64,000 nucleotides of DNA from Methanolinea sp. UBA275 (GCA_002506105.1 DAWU01000003.1:1-64000); one strand, 5' to 3'. Positions 24,931 through 34,621 are shown, counted from the first letter of the stretch. Numbers and translations: made by a program. Notes: generated from the sequence alone by a model not told the origin.

Positions 24931-26630
24931 TGCCAGGACTCCTCATCAAAAACGCGTTCGTAATCGATCCACTCTCCGGCGTGAAGGGGGAGGTCATGGA
25001 TATCGCCATCCGGGACGGGAAGATTGTCGAGGATGTTCCATCTGGTGCAGAGATCATCGATGTACGAGGGTGCCTGACCCTTCCCGGCGGAATAGATTCG
25101 CATTCGCACGTCTGCGGTACCAAGGTGAACTTCGGGCGTTACATGAGCCCTGAGGATATGAGGGCAGGCAGGACCGCCCGCAAGGGTGTCATGCACGTTA
25201 CATCGGGATACAGCGTCCCCACCACGTTCGGGAACTCCTACAGGTACAGCACCATGGGATACACCACGATCCTCGAAGGGGCCATGGCTCCCCTGGAAGC
25301 ACGTCATACCCACGAGGAGTTCACTGCAACTCCCCATCAGGATATGCTCGCGAACACCCTCTTTGACGGGAACTGGTCAATCATGGATGCCGTCAGAGAG
25401 AAGGACGTGAAAAGAGCAGCAGCGGTAGTAGCATGGACGCTTGCTGCGGTGAAGGGCTTTGCTATCAAGCTGACCAATCCGGGTGGCACTGAAGCCTGGG
25501 GCTGGGGCGGGGATATGAGCAGTGTCCACGACACGGTCCCGAATTTCGATGTATCACCGGCTGAGATCATCAGCACCATGATCAAGGCAAACGAGTTGCT
25601 GAACCTTCCACATTCAGTTCACCTCCACTGCAACAACCTCGGGGTACCCGGCAACTACCGGACCACGCTCAATACCATTGGCCTTGCCCCCGATCTGAAT
25701 AAAGAACGCCAGAGCCTGTATCTCACCCATGTCCAGTTCCATTCATACGGGGGGACGACATGGAGGGATATCTGCTCAAAATCCGAGGATATCACCATGG
25801 CGATCAACAGTAGACCGCACGTGGTCATGGACATGGGGCAGATCATGTTCGGGAGGACCACCACCATGACCGCCGATGGTCCCATGGAGTTCAAGCTCTA
25901 CAAGCTCCATCACAACAAATGGAGCAACCACGATGTCGAGCTCGAGACCGGATCAGGAATCATCCCGGTCTATTACAGCCGGAAAAGCCTCGTGAATTGC
26001 GTTATGTGGGCAATTGGTCTTGAGCTTGCCCTCCTCACGAAGAATCCCTGGCAGTGCCTGCTCTCCACCGACAGCCCGAACGGCGCCCCGTTCGTGAAAT
26101 ACCCTGAGATCATTGCCCTCCTGATGAGCCGGAAATTCCGTGAAAACGAGAGGAAGATGATCGATCAGAGGACCGAGCATTTTGTCCCTCTCTTTGCCAT
26201 CGACAGGGAACTTGACTGGTACGAGATCGCGGTGATGACCCGTGCCGGCCAGGCAAAAGCACTTGGACTGACCCGCATCGGAAAGGGATACTTAAGCCCC
26301 GGTGCTGAAGCTGATGTTGCCATCTACCCCATCAAGCCCGGTGAGATCGATCCTTCCGTGGACTACCAGCAGGTTGTTGCAGGGTTTTCGCGCACTCTCC
26401 ATACCATCAAGCGTGGGCGCGTCGTCGCGAGGGATGGAGAGGTTGTGGTCGAGGGGGCAAACAGCACCATCTGGTCGAGAGCACATGTACCGCCGGAATA
26501 TGATATGGGGAAGGATCCAGAGTTTATCAAGAAATTCGAGCAGTACTATACCGTCAGGATGAACAATTACCCTGTCCAGGATGTGTACCTGCCACGGGGA
26601 ATACGGATTGAGACTGAGGCTTCGTTATGA
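24930..26630 (+). CDS. fwdA: Formylmethanofuran dehydrogenase subunit A
   Basis: A 566-residue amidohydrolase-fold subunit that condenses formate with methanofuran. The binuclear-metal motif is DSHSHVCG (about 54-61) and a lysine in FAIKLTNPGG (about 178) is the probable carboxylated metal bridge; further histidines occur in SVHLHCNN (about 230) and TDSPNGAPFV contains the late aspartate (about 381). It starts on the last base of the fwdB stop codon, showing tight coupling. Confidence 0.95.
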   Translation: MPGLLIKNAFVIDPLSGVKGEVMDIAIRDGKIVEDVPSGAEIIDVRGCLTLPGGIDSHSHVCGTKVNFGRYMSPEDMRAGRTARKGVMHVTSGYSVPTTFGNSYRYSTMGYTTILEGAMAPLEARHTHEEFTATPHQDMLANTLFDGNWSIMDAVREKDVKRAAAVVAWTLAAVKGFAIKLTNPGGTEAWGWGGDMSSVHDTVPNFDVSPAEIISTMIKANELLNLPHSVHLHCNNLGVPGNYRTTLNTIGLAPDLNKERQSLYLTHVQFHSYGGTTWRDICSKSEDITMAINSRPHVVMDMGQIMFGRTTTMTADGPMEFKLYKLHHNKWSNHDVELETGSGIIPVYYSRKSLVNCVMWAIGLELALLTKNPWQCLLSTDSPNGAPFVKYPEIIALLMSRKFRENERKMIDQRTEHFVPLFAIDRELDWYEIAVMTRAGQAKALGLTRIGKGYLSPGAEADVAIYPIKPGEIDPSVDYQQVVAGFSRTLHTIKRGRVVARDGEVVVEGANSTIWSRAHVPPEYDMGKDPEFIKKFEQYYTVRMNNYPVQDVYLPRGIRIETEASL

Positions 26631-27391
26631 GGGTCATCCTGAAGACCAGGCCAAGGGCAAAACCAAAAATCCCCATCGAAGCGGAGGAGATCATTCCCCA
26701 GAATTTCCTCAGGAGAAATGATATCCGGGTTTTTGAAGGAAACAAGGAGCGGGCGCTCGATGATCTTTTCTTCATCACCACTGAAGGTCCTGCTGTCTCA
26801 CCCGATCAGGTCGAAGTGATACTCACAGGAGACACCGGGGTTATCAAGAGGGTGGGGGAGTACATGAATGCAGGCCGTATCATAGTCGAGGGGGATATCG
26901 GGATGCATTGCGGGAATTTCATGAGCGCCGGGGAGATCCTTATCCGTGGAAACGCCGATGCCTGGCTCGGGCGTGAGATGAGGGGTGGTCGCATTCTCTG
27001 CGAGGGGAATGCAGGCCATTACTGTGCTGCAGGATACAGGGGTGAAAAACGGGGCATGAGAGGAGGGACCGTTGAAGTGAAGGGGAATGCCGGTGACTTT
27101 ACCGCAGAATACCTCTCGGGTGGTGAGGTGACCATTCACGGGAACTGCGGGGATCTGCCCGGGGTGGAAATGAGGGGTGGGACCCTTGTCATAGGGGGGG
27201 ACTGCTCACGCCCCTGTGGAAACATGACGGGTGGGACCTGTATGGTTTTCGGTCAGGCACATCAGTTTCTCCCAACATTCAGAAAGAACGGTATTGAAGA
27301 TACAGTGTATGCAGGGAAGCATTGCCGTATGAACGCCTTCAGGGGCGATGTGGCGAACAGGGGAAAAGGGACGCTGCTGGTCCGCATGTAA
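26627..27391 (+). CDS. fwdC: Formylmethanofuran dehydrogenase subunit C
   Basis: A 254-residue beta-helical protein built of repeated turns with the pattern G-G-x-I-x-x-x-G (for example MNAGRIIVEGDIG, MRGGRILCEGNAG, MRGGTVEVKGNAG, MRGGTLVIGGDC), related to the GltB C-terminal domain. It forms a scaffold with FwdA. A four-base overlap joins it to fwdA. It closes the eha-fwd run; fwdE, F and G genes are not in this window. Confidence 0.94.
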   Translation: MRVILKTRPRAKPKIPIEAEEIIPQNFLRRNDIRVFEGNKERALDDLFFITTEGPAVSPDQVEVILTGDTGVIKRVGEYMNAGRIIVEGDIGMHCGNFMSAGEILIRGNADAWLGREMRGGRILCEGNAGHYCAAGYRGEKRGMRGGTVEVKGNAGDFTAEYLSGGEVTIHGNCGDLPGVEMRGGTLVIGGDCSRPCGNMTGGTCMVFGQAHQFLPTFRKNGIEDTVYAGKHCRMNAFRGDVANRGKGTLLVRM

Positions 27392-27503
27392 GTCGCCCAT
27401 GGAGAGTGGTGAAAAATTTCTCCCAAGTCTGCGCCCATATCCTTTTTAATTTGAAAATGCATCTATTTTATCAGAATTTCCCCGTAATTCACCGTGATAT
27501 GCC

Positions 27504-30500
27504 ATGATCTCTGTGCTCCTTGTTGATGATGAACCCGCCCTCCTTGATATCACCCAGATATTCCTGGAAAAAGAGGGGAAGATGTCGGTCACTCTTTCTG
27601 AATCGGCAAAGGATGCACTTGCCCTCCTTGGAGAGAGGTCGTTTGACATCATCATCTCCGACTATGAAATGCCCCAGATGAACGGGATTGAACTCTTAAA
27701 AGCGGTGAAATCGCAGGGTCTCGAGATTCCGTTCATTATCTTTACAGGCAGGGGGAGGGAGCATGTCGCTATAGAGGCACTGAACCTGGGAGCATCGTTC
27801 TATCTCCAGAAGGGCGGTGACCCGAAGTCGCAGTTTGCTGAGCTCCGCAACATGATCATGCAGGCGGTCCAGAGGAAGAAGGCGGAAGCTGAGGTGCTCC
27901 TGAACCAGGCCCGGCTCCAGGCAATGATAGACCTTCACCAGAAGTCGGGAGGAGATATCCATGACCTCTGTACCTACGCGATGGAGAAAGCAATCGAGCT
28001 CACTGGCAGCACCCTGGGATACATTGCATTTCTTAATGAGGAGGAGACCGTGCTTTCGATGTATGCCTGGTCGAAGTCGGCACTCGAGGCGTGCCGTGTC
28101 AGGGATGCACCGCGTGAATACCCTGTAGAGAAGACTGGGCTCTGGGGAGAACCTGTCAGGCAGCGCCGTCCGGTCATTACCAATAATTACAAGGCACCCA
28201 ATCTTGCGAAGCGGGGATACCCCGAGGGACATGTCAAGGTCATCCGGCATATGGGAGTCCCCGTGATGGATGGTACACGGATAGTCATGCTTTCCGGTCT
28301 CGGGAACAAAGCAACTGAATATACCGATGATGACATCAGGCAGGTCACCCACCTCATGGGTGGATTGTGGCAGATCCTCAAGCGGAAGCGGATAGAGACG
28401 GAGCTCGTTGAGAGTGAGAAAAAGTTTCGGTCCTACTTTGAGCTTCCCCTGGTGGGGATTGCGATCCTGTCTCCGGATCACCACTGGATCATGGCGAACC
28501 AGAAACTCTGCCAGATGCTCGGGTACAGCATGGACGAGCTGAAGACCCTGAAATCGACTGATATCACACCCGAAGAAGATGTTGAGAAGGAACTTCTTGA
28601 ATACCAGAAGTTGCTCTCAGGGGGAAAGGAATCACATACGCTTGAGAAGAGGTATGTGAGAAAGGATGGCCGGATCATCAATGTCGAACTCTCGACCGTT
28701 CCCGTGAGGGGAGGTAATGGCAACCCCGACTATTTTGTGGCGCTCATCCAGGATATCTCCAGCCTGAAGCATGCGAAAGAGGAACTCGAGGTATCAAACC
28801 AGCACATGGCCGCCACCCTTGAGGAACTCCGGGCAACGCAGGACTCGATGAACGAGTACTGCCACCGTCTTGAGAGGGAAGAGCTTGCGCTCCGCCAGAG
28901 TGAGGAGCGGTTCAGGACCATGGTGGAGTCAGCTCCCGCGATGCTTGTCATCACGGATATGCGTGGCGTAATCACCTATTCCGGCCCTAACGTTCAAAAA
29001 TTCACAGGGTATACGAAAGATGAGTTCCCCGCAGAAGGGCTCTCTCTCGTCCATCCGGATGATAGGGATTGTATCAAAAAAATTGTCGGGAAGGTGTTTG
29101 AAGACCAGAAGGGTGTGGGGAACATCGAGTTCAGATCGGTCAGGAAGAACGGAGAGGTATGGCATGCATCGAGCTCCATTGAGCCACTCCGCGATCCCCA
29201 GGGAGCGATTCTCGGATACCTGATCCAGACAATGGATATCACATCCAGAAAAAGTGCCGAGGAAGCGTTGAAAGAATCCGAGGAGAAATACCGTGAACTT
29301 GTGGAAAATATCGACGAGGTGGTATTCTCCCTCAATTCACAGGGTATCATCACGTATGTGAGCCCTGCGGTGACGCGATCCCTTGGATACGAGATTGCGG
29401 AGGTGAAAGACCACAGAATCACGGAATTTGTGCTTCCCGAGGATATTCAAGGGGTACAGGATGGATTCGAGCGTTTCCTGGGTGCTGAGGGCAGGGAACC
29501 TCTTACGGCAGACTGGCGGGTGAAAACCCGGACTGGCGATATCCGCTGGGTAAGGGTTGCACTTCGTGTACCAGGCGCTAATGACAGTTCTTCCGGATGC
29601 ACCGGGACCCTCATGGATATCCATGATCAACGGAGAGCATTGGAGGATCTCCGGGATCGCGAAGCATTGCTCCAGGGAATATTCAGGGCTGCTCCCATCG
29701 GGATAGGGCTGGTGCAGGATCGTGTGATCTCATGGGTCAACAACGGGATTACTGCCATGACAGGACATTCCCGGGAACAACTCGTCGGAAAGAGCGCACG
29801 AATGCTCTACCAGAGCGATGAAGAGTTCTTCCGTGTCGGAAAAGAGAAGTATCCCAAAATGTGGGAGAATGGAGTGGGATCCGTTGAGAGTCGCTGGGTC
29901 CGGTCTGATGGTAGCGTGATCGATGTCCTGATCAGTTCCTCCCCTCTGAATCCTGATGATCACCATTCCCCGGTGATCTTCACGGTATCGGATATCACCG
30001 ATACAAAACGAATCGAGGCAGGGTTGGTGGAGAGTGAGGTCCTCCTCCGCTCCTTTATCGATGCGATCCCTGAACCTGCTCACCTCATGAACCCGGATGG
30101 AAGGATTATCTCTGCGAATGCGGCATTCTGCTCCCGTTATTCCGTCAATGAGAAGGAAGTTGCGGGGCTGAACGTATATACTCTCGTCGATGGAGCACTT
30201 GGAAACACGATATCGGCGAGTATTGAGGAGGTGAAGTCGACCAAAAAAGAGATCCGGTTCGAGAAGACCCTTGATGACCGGGTATTGGTCTTTGATGTAT
30301 ATCCTATTCAGGACATGGGGGGAAATGTCACCCGGATCGCGGTATTCTCGTTTGATATCACCGACCACAAAAGGTCACAGGATGTCTTATCTCTCCTCAA
30401 CAAGAAACTCTCACTCCTCTCCCGCATCACCCGCCACGACGCACTCAATACTATCACATCTCTGAATGGGTACCTCGAACGTATGAAAACCCAGACGGAT

Positions 30501-31040
30501 GATCCGCTGCTGCTCACCTATATCCACAAGGAGGAGAGGGGGATCGATACCATGCGGAATCTCCTTGCTTTTACAGAGAGCTATCAGAATGTGGGTATGG
30601 CCTCACCCGCATGGCAGGACGTGAGCAGTGCAATCCGGAGGAGTGCGGAGCTGCAGGATCTCAACAATGTGACAATTTACATGGAGTGCGAGGGTCTCGA
30701 ACTCCATGCAGACCCGATGCTCGAGAAGGTCTTTTTTTCCCTTATCGAGAACGCAACCCGGTATGGCGGTTCTCTCTCACGGATCTCCTTCTCATATAAG
30801 GAAGATAATAATGGAGAGTTGCTCCTGATATGCGAGGATGACGGGGCAGGGGTACCTCCCGACCGGAAAGATTCTCTCTTTACGCTCGATGCAGGGCAGA
30901 ATTCAGGGTATGGTCTCTTTCTTGTCCGGGAGATCCTCGCTGTGGCAGGATTCTCGATCAAGGAGACCGGCGTCCCGGGGAAGGGAGCGAGGTTCGAGAT
31001 CAGGGTGCCTGCAGGTTCATTCCGGATTTCCAGGTCATGA
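27504..31040 (+). CDS. Hybrid sensor histidine kinase (REC-GAF-PAS x5)
   Basis: A 1178-residue cytoplasmic signalling protein with no membrane helix. Order: receiver domain (1-125, DDEP acid pocket, SDYEMPQMNG phosphosite, FTGRG), GAF-like domain (about 140-295), five PAS units (starting near 303, 468, 590, 720 and 845), a phosphoacceptor helix with SRITRHDALNTI (about 975) and an HATPase domain with ENATRYGG and EDDGAGVPPDRK (about 1070-1170). An N-terminal receiver suggests control by another kinase. PAS ligands are unknown. TTTTTAAT near 27443 may be the TATA box. Confidence 0.9.
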   Translation: MISVLLVDDEPALLDITQIFLEKEGKMSVTLSESAKDALALLGERSFDIIISDYEMPQMNGIELLKAVKSQGLEIPFIIFTGRGREHVAIEALNLGASFYLQKGGDPKSQFAELRNMIMQAVQRKKAEAEVLLNQARLQAMIDLHQKSGGDIHDLCTYAMEKAIELTGSTLGYIAFLNEEETVLSMYAWSKSALEACRVRDAPREYPVEKTGLWGEPVRQRRPVITNNYKAPNLAKRGYPEGHVKVIRHMGVPVMDGTRIVMLSGLGNKATEYTDDDIRQVTHLMGGLWQILKRKRIETELVESEKKFRSYFELPLVGIAILSPDHHWIMANQKLCQMLGYSMDELKTLKSTDITPEEDVEKELLEYQKLLSGGKESHTLEKRYVRKDGRIINVELSTVPVRGGNGNPDYFVALIQDISSLKHAKEELEVSNQHMAATLEELRATQDSMNEYCHRLEREELALRQSEERFRTMVESAPAMLVITDMRGVITYSGPNVQKFTGYTKDEFPAEGLSLVHPDDRDCIKKIVGKVFEDQKGVGNIEFRSVRKNGEVWHASSSIEPLRDPQGAILGYLIQTMDITSRKSAEEALKESEEKYRELVENIDEVVFSLNSQGIITYVSPAVTRSLGYEIAEVKDHRITEFVLPEDIQGVQDGFERFLGAEGREPLTADWRVKTRTGDIRWVRVALRVPGANDSSSGCTGTLMDIHDQRRALEDLRDREALLQGIFRAAPIGIGLVQDRVISWVNNGITAMTGHSREQLVGKSARMLYQSDEEFFRVGKEKYPKMWENGVGSVESRWVRSDGSVIDVLISSSPLNPDDHHSPVIFTVSDITDTKRIEAGLVESEVLLRSFIDAIPEPAHLMNPDGRIISANAAFCSRYSVNEKEVAGLNVYTLVDGALGNTISASIEEVKSTKKEIRFEKTLDDRVLVFDVYPIQDMGGNVTRIAVFSFDITDHKRSQDVLSLLNKKLSLLSRITRHDALNTITSLNGYLERMKTQTDDPLLLTYIHKEERGIDTMRNLLAFTESYQNVGMASPAWQDVSSAIRRSAELQDLNNVTIYMECEGLELHADPMLEKVFFSLIENATRYGGSLSRISFSYKEDNNGELLLICEDDGAGVPPDRKDSLFTLDAGQNSGYGLFLVREILAVAGFSIKETGVPGKGARFEIRVPAGSFRISRS

Positions 31041-31249
31041 GAGAATGGTGGGCGGCCAATCGGAGTCAATCCTGGCAGAGAGATCGCCCGGTGATCAGGG
31101 TACATAACGAAGCGTATCTCGACTATCAATCAGATGACCCCGCCCTTATAATTTTCAGGGAACAGCAACCAGTCGTCACGCCGGGTAGTGAGAAAAAAGC
31201 CCTCGCCGTGTGCACGTGAAAAAAAGAATATCGGGTGTTTTGTTCTTAT

Positions 31250-31405
31250 TCAGGTCTCTTCAACGTCCTCCGACTGGCAGGAAGGGCACATGGGGTGCTT
31301 TCCCACAGCCTTGAATTTCTCCCCGCACTCCTTGCATTTGTAATTCTTCCCCTTCACACGATCCGGTGGGATCTCCATGTCTACAGGGCCTCCGACTGTG
31401 CACAT
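31250..31405 (-). CDS. 51-residue zinc-ribbon protein
   Basis: A short ORF whose C-terminal two-thirds is a zinc ribbon: CKECGEKF (residues 24-31) and CPSCQSE (residues 40-46), two CxxC knuckles 13 residues apart. ATG 31405 has GAGGTGA nine bases upstream; an internal ATG would shorten it to 42 residues. The acidic tail ends EDVEET. The fold resembles rubredoxin-type or ribosomal zinc ribbons. Function is unknown; similar tiny ribbons are common in methanogens. Confidence 0.75.
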   Translation of the reverse strand: MCTVGGPVDMEIPPDRVKGKNYKCKECGEKFKAVGKHPMCPSCQSEDVEET

Positions 31406-31515
31406 ACGAAATGTTCACCTCAGTATGAGGGATGGGGAGCACAGGATAAAAGGTTAACTATGCCTGCCCCCGTCACGGAAAAAAACCGTGCCCTGAGACT
31501 GATGGTGTGAGGGGT

Positions 31516-32310
31516 TCATGACCGTTTCCTGGTGAGAAGGTGTGCAATACCCAGCGCCGCAATCACACATACGAGGAGAGACGGTGTAGCGGTCGGAGAG
31601 GGAAGCGACGTCTCCGGGGTTTTCACCTGTGCAGAGGCCTCCGGATTGGCAGGGGTTGTCGCAGGGGTATTGAGTGGCGTGAGCGATCGGCTGAATGTCC
31701 TATCATCGCCGGCGGCCAGGGTCACCGATCCCTGCTCTGTCGCATATCCCTGCTTTTCAAGCCGGATAGTATACTCCCCCGGGAGGAGGCTCTCAAATAC
31801 ACGGGGTGTATTTCCCGAATATTTCCCATTGAGGTAGATCTCGGCATCCCCCGGATCCGTCACCACATCGAGTCTGCCGGTCGTGACTGCCTTTTTCAGG
31901 ATGATTCCGACCTCGGCATACTTCACGCCGGAGAGCGAGTCTTTCGCGACTGGTTCCGTCGAGACATACACTGTATGGCTTCCGGGGGCAAGACCTCCTG
32001 AAACCCTTGCAGTATTCCAGGAGTAGGTCCAGCGATCGTGTGTTACCATGACCTGGGTGAAGGTGTCCGGATCGCCTGTTACTACAGGGGCATTGCTGTT
32101 CTCCATCCTGGCTCCCTGTGCTGGAATGCCGGGGCCTGTGACAAAGAGATAGACCGTATCTGCAAGCTGCACGGTACCATTCAGGGGTATCGTGTCGCCG
32201 ATGGTTGCGGTGATGGTGTCTGCCGCGGCTATGCCGATGAAGGGGAACGACACCATAGCGATTACTACGAGGCATTTGAGGAGAGAACAGAAATTCTGCC
32301 GGGTGTTCAT
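31516..32310 (-). CDS. Secreted PEGA-domain surface protein
   Basis: A 264-residue exported protein. A signal peptide occupies residues 10-30 (CLVVIAMVSFPFIGIAAA). The next 120 residues resemble DUF3821 (VYLFVTGPGIPAQG, GSHTVYVS). A PEGA domain follows (about 145-212: GRLDVVTDPGDAEIYLNG, LPGEYTIRLEKQGY). A Pro/Thr-rich linker and a C-terminal helix with basic end (LLTRKRS) anchor it to the membrane or direct it to sorting. Probably envelope-associated; ligand unknown. Confidence 0.82.
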   Translation of the reverse strand: MNTRQNFCSLLKCLVVIAMVSFPFIGIAAADTITATIGDTIPLNGTVQLADTVYLFVTGPGIPAQGARMENSNAPVVTGDPDTFTQVMVTHDRWTYSWNTARVSGGLAPGSHTVYVSTEPVAKDSLSGVKYAEVGIILKKAVTTGRLDVVTDPGDAEIYLNGKYSGNTPRVFESLLPGEYTIRLEKQGYATEQGSVTLAAGDDRTFSRSLTPLNTPATTPANPEASAQVKTPETSLPSPTATPSLLVCVIAALGIAHLLTRKRS

Positions 32311-32391
32311 ACTGGGTGTAGAACGCCCGGGATTATGAAAGAGTGGGGTTAAGGAGGCCAGGTTATCTGCATGGGTGTTGGAAAATCCCCG

Positions 32392-32523
32392 TCATCGCAC
32401 CCGCCACATGTTTGCGGATATTGCGTTTTTCCAGGCCTTCCGTGCGTGACTGAAGATACCTGACGAAGGCCGGCTCACCCTGTATTTCTGGATAAGCCTG
32501 GATTCATCAGACGTGAGTTTCAT
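32392..32523 (-). CDS. Small basic 43-residue ORF
   Basis: An ORF starting MKLTSDESRL and ending ANMWRVR, strongly basic with a predicted helix in its second half (GIFSHARKAWKNAIS). It fills most of the gap between the PEGA and lamin-tail genes, on the same strand as both. A perfect inverted repeat (32523-32546) overlaps its start. There is no recognised family and no clear ribosome site, so it is tentative. Confidence 0.4.
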   Translation of the reverse strand: MKLTSDESRLIQKYRVSRPSSGIFSHARKAWKNAISANMWRVR

Positions 32524-32546
32524 CAGGAGTGGTGTGATACTCCTGA
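32523..32546. repeat. Perfect inverted repeat at start of small ORF
   Basis: TCAGGAGT (32523-32530), an eight-base spacer and ACTCCTGA (32539-32546) are exact complements. It could form a hairpin that hides the start of the 43-residue ORF, act as the transcription terminator of the upstream lamin-tail gene, or bind a dimeric regulator. Confidence 0.5.
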
Positions 32547-32586
32547 ATATAGAATGGTATCGGAGAAGGGTATGAGAAGGGGTGAA

Positions 32587-33273
32587 TTACCGGGTGAGTG
32601 AGCTGACCAGCACCCCCTCGGGATTATAGAGATACGCCGTGTCACCGGCGTTGTTCCACATCTCTTCGGGCCAGTAGAGGTGGAGGCTTGAGGGATTTCC
32701 TTCCATCCCGGTGTGAATGGTCACCGTGCTATGGGGCTTTAACGTGTAGGTGAAAAACGAACCATTATCCAGTGGATATTCGATGAAAGTGAAACTCCTT
32801 CCCTCCTGGTTGCTGATCTTCCAGCCTGTCATGACCACCTTCTCATTCCCGCTGTTGGTGATCTTTAACGATTCTCCAAGAATATCCAGACTGCTCAGGT
32901 ATACTGTGGACTGGATTGTACCTGGATCCGGTGTAGGGGTAGGAGAAGGTGTGGGAAATACCGGGATTTGGGAATCGGGGAGCACATTTGGTGTGAATTT
33001 CGTCCTGTTCTTCAGTTGACTCCAATCAGGAAGTTTCTTGTCTGAATTCTGCCCGATCCAGGTATTTGGCAGCCTGGGCAGAGGGCGGATGTTTGATATG
33101 TTGAAACGGTGTTTCAGGGCGTCCAGGCTCAGTCCGGCATTCAGTGAATAGAGTTTCGCTGCGCTTGAATCCTGTTCCACTGTGGTGACGGCGCTGTCTC
33201 CGGCAACCAGTTGAACCATAGGGACAGAGGCAAATACAATAATTGCCATGACCATCATGACCTTCTCTCTCAT
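32587..33273 (-). CDS. Secreted lamin-tail-domain protein
   Basis: A 228-residue exported protein. A signal peptide covers residues 1-25 (MMVMAIIVFASVPMVQLVAG). A linker rich in Pro and Thr (VFPTPSPTPTPDP, about 105) separates an N-terminal region of unknown fold from a C-terminal lamin-tail (LTD)-like domain (about 125-228: LDILGESLKITNSG, MTGWKISN, GDTAYLYNPEG). Such modules occur on archaeal surface proteins. ATG 33273 has AGGAG at proper distance. No enzyme motif is visible. Confidence 0.78.
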   Translation of the reverse strand: MREKVMMVMAIIVFASVPMVQLVAGDSAVTTVEQDSSAAKLYSLNAGLSLDALKHRFNISNIRPLPRLPNTWIGQNSDKKLPDWSQLKNRTKFTPNVLPDSQIPVFPTPSPTPTPDPGTIQSTVYLSSLDILGESLKITNSGNEKVVMTGWKISNQEGRSFTFIEYPLDNGSFFTYTLKPHSTVTIHTGMEGNPSSLHLYWPEEMWNNAGDTAYLYNPEGVLVSSLTR

Positions 33274-33372
33274 GAGTATGCTCCTGTGCATCAGTGAAGA
33301 GTACCTGCTTAAAAATTAGCTTGATGCTTCCAGTTTTTTGAAAGGACTCTCTGGGAATGAACATACCCACAA

Positions 33373-34602
33373 TTAGAACCAGCGGAGAACCAGATGAAGA
33401 ATAGATCCCGGAACACTCCTCTTCAGGGAAATAGCTCCCTCGGTGCACATCTCATGGCAGCAGAAACACCTGATGCACTCCCCGGTGTGTATGCGTGCAT
33501 GTCTTCTGTCCATGGTGATCGCCCTGGCAGGACAGATCGCTGCACACTTCCCGCACCCTGTGCAGCGTGAACTATCAGCCGTAGGGCGGACACCATACAC
33601 TTTTCCCAGTGTATGGACCATCCTGAAGAGAGGAGATGTCTGTATTGTCCTGCGGCTGCCGCGGTATGTTCGCGGTTTTTTGAAGGCATGAGCGGTATAC
33701 TCTTCTGGAGGGTCACCCAGGAGTGTAATTTCCTTCCCGTCAGCCGAACAGAGGCCCCGCTGGATTGCACACGAGAGGTAGGGAACATCAAGGGGATCGA
33801 TCGACATGAGCCTGCACAGAATGATATCGAGTGCAAGTGGGCTTGGACTGACCAGGAGTACTCCGAGATGCCGTGGGTGACCCGAAGTCGGGCCATCCCC
33901 CTCCATTGCGAGAATTGCATCTGCAACCTGGAGGGAGGGACGCACCGCCAGGTTCAGGTCTATGATCATATCCCCGAACCTTTCAGCTGTCTGGAAACGT
34001 GAGTGGATAAGGGGTTTTTCCAGGCCGGGAATAAGACCGAAGAGGTTCTTGGTGGCACCTGTCATGAGTGTGAGGATATGTGCCTTGGCCTTGGAAACAA
34101 CCACGATATGGTCGGATGAGAAGCAGGGGGTGATAACCGGAAACTCCCTGCAGACCTTCCCCCCTTCGAATATGAGGGGTCGAAAACCTGTATCCAGATT
34201 GAGGGTGCACCCGGGGTCCTCTGCAAGCACAGCATACCCTGCTTCCTGGTACTGTTTCATCAGATTCTTCGCGGTATACCTGATCCCGCCGCCGGGACTG
34301 TCTGCGAGGGTGACCTCGCAACCATGCTCGTTCAAAAGCCGGATGACTCCCCCCATCACCGCCGGATGTGTGCAGACCGCCCTCTCCGGGGAGAGTCCCT
34401 GGAGGAGATTGGGTTTTACCAGTACCTTTGTTCCGGGGGAGATCCATCTCTCCAACCCTCCGATGAGTTCTATCCCACGTCTCAGCGCATCGTATACATG
34501 GGACGGATCGTAATCTGCACATGAGACCAGTGCGACTGGAACCTCGGGTAGCGTCTCGTGTTCCCCGGCAGGGTGAATAGCTTCTGAATCGTCAGAGGTC
34601 AT
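33373..34602 (-). CDS. DUF362 protein with two [4Fe-4S] clusters
   Basis: A 409-residue iron-sulfur protein. The DUF362 domain (about 20-310) includes KVLVKPNLLQG, ADSPGG and VSKAKAHILTLMTGATKNLFG. Two C-terminal ferredoxin motifs follow, CTGCGKCAAICPA (about 344) and CIRCFCCHEMCTEG (about 374). The family is redox-active but has no settled reaction. I use ATG 34602, 20 bases after the kinase stop codon; a longer frame would overlap the kinase gene. It is the last gene of the HTH-FHA/kinase operon, which is an unexpected pairing. Confidence 0.82.
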   Translation of the reverse strand: MTSDDSEAIHPAGEHETLPEVPVALVSCADYDPSHVYDALRRGIELIGGLERWISPGTKVLVKPNLLQGLSPERAVCTHPAVMGGVIRLLNEHGCEVTLADSPGGGIRYTAKNLMKQYQEAGYAVLAEDPGCTLNLDTGFRPLIFEGGKVCREFPVITPCFSSDHIVVVSKAKAHILTLMTGATKNLFGLIPGLEKPLIHSRFQTAERFGDMIIDLNLAVRPSLQVADAILAMEGDGPTSGHPRHLGVLLVSPSPLALDIILCRLMSIDPLDVPYLSCAIQRGLCSADGKEITLLGDPPEEYTAHAFKKPRTYRGSRRTIQTSPLFRMVHTLGKVYGVRPTADSSRCTGCGKCAAICPARAITMDRRHARIHTGECIRCFCCHEMCTEGAISLKRSVPGSILHLVLRWF

Positions 34603-34621
34603 GAATGCTGTTGCATCAGGT

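Noticed and set aside
31516..32310. Archaeosortase PGF-CTERM tail on the PEGA protein
   Set aside because: A C-terminal helix and basic end are present but the PGF tripeptide is not, so only a generic membrane anchor is claimed.
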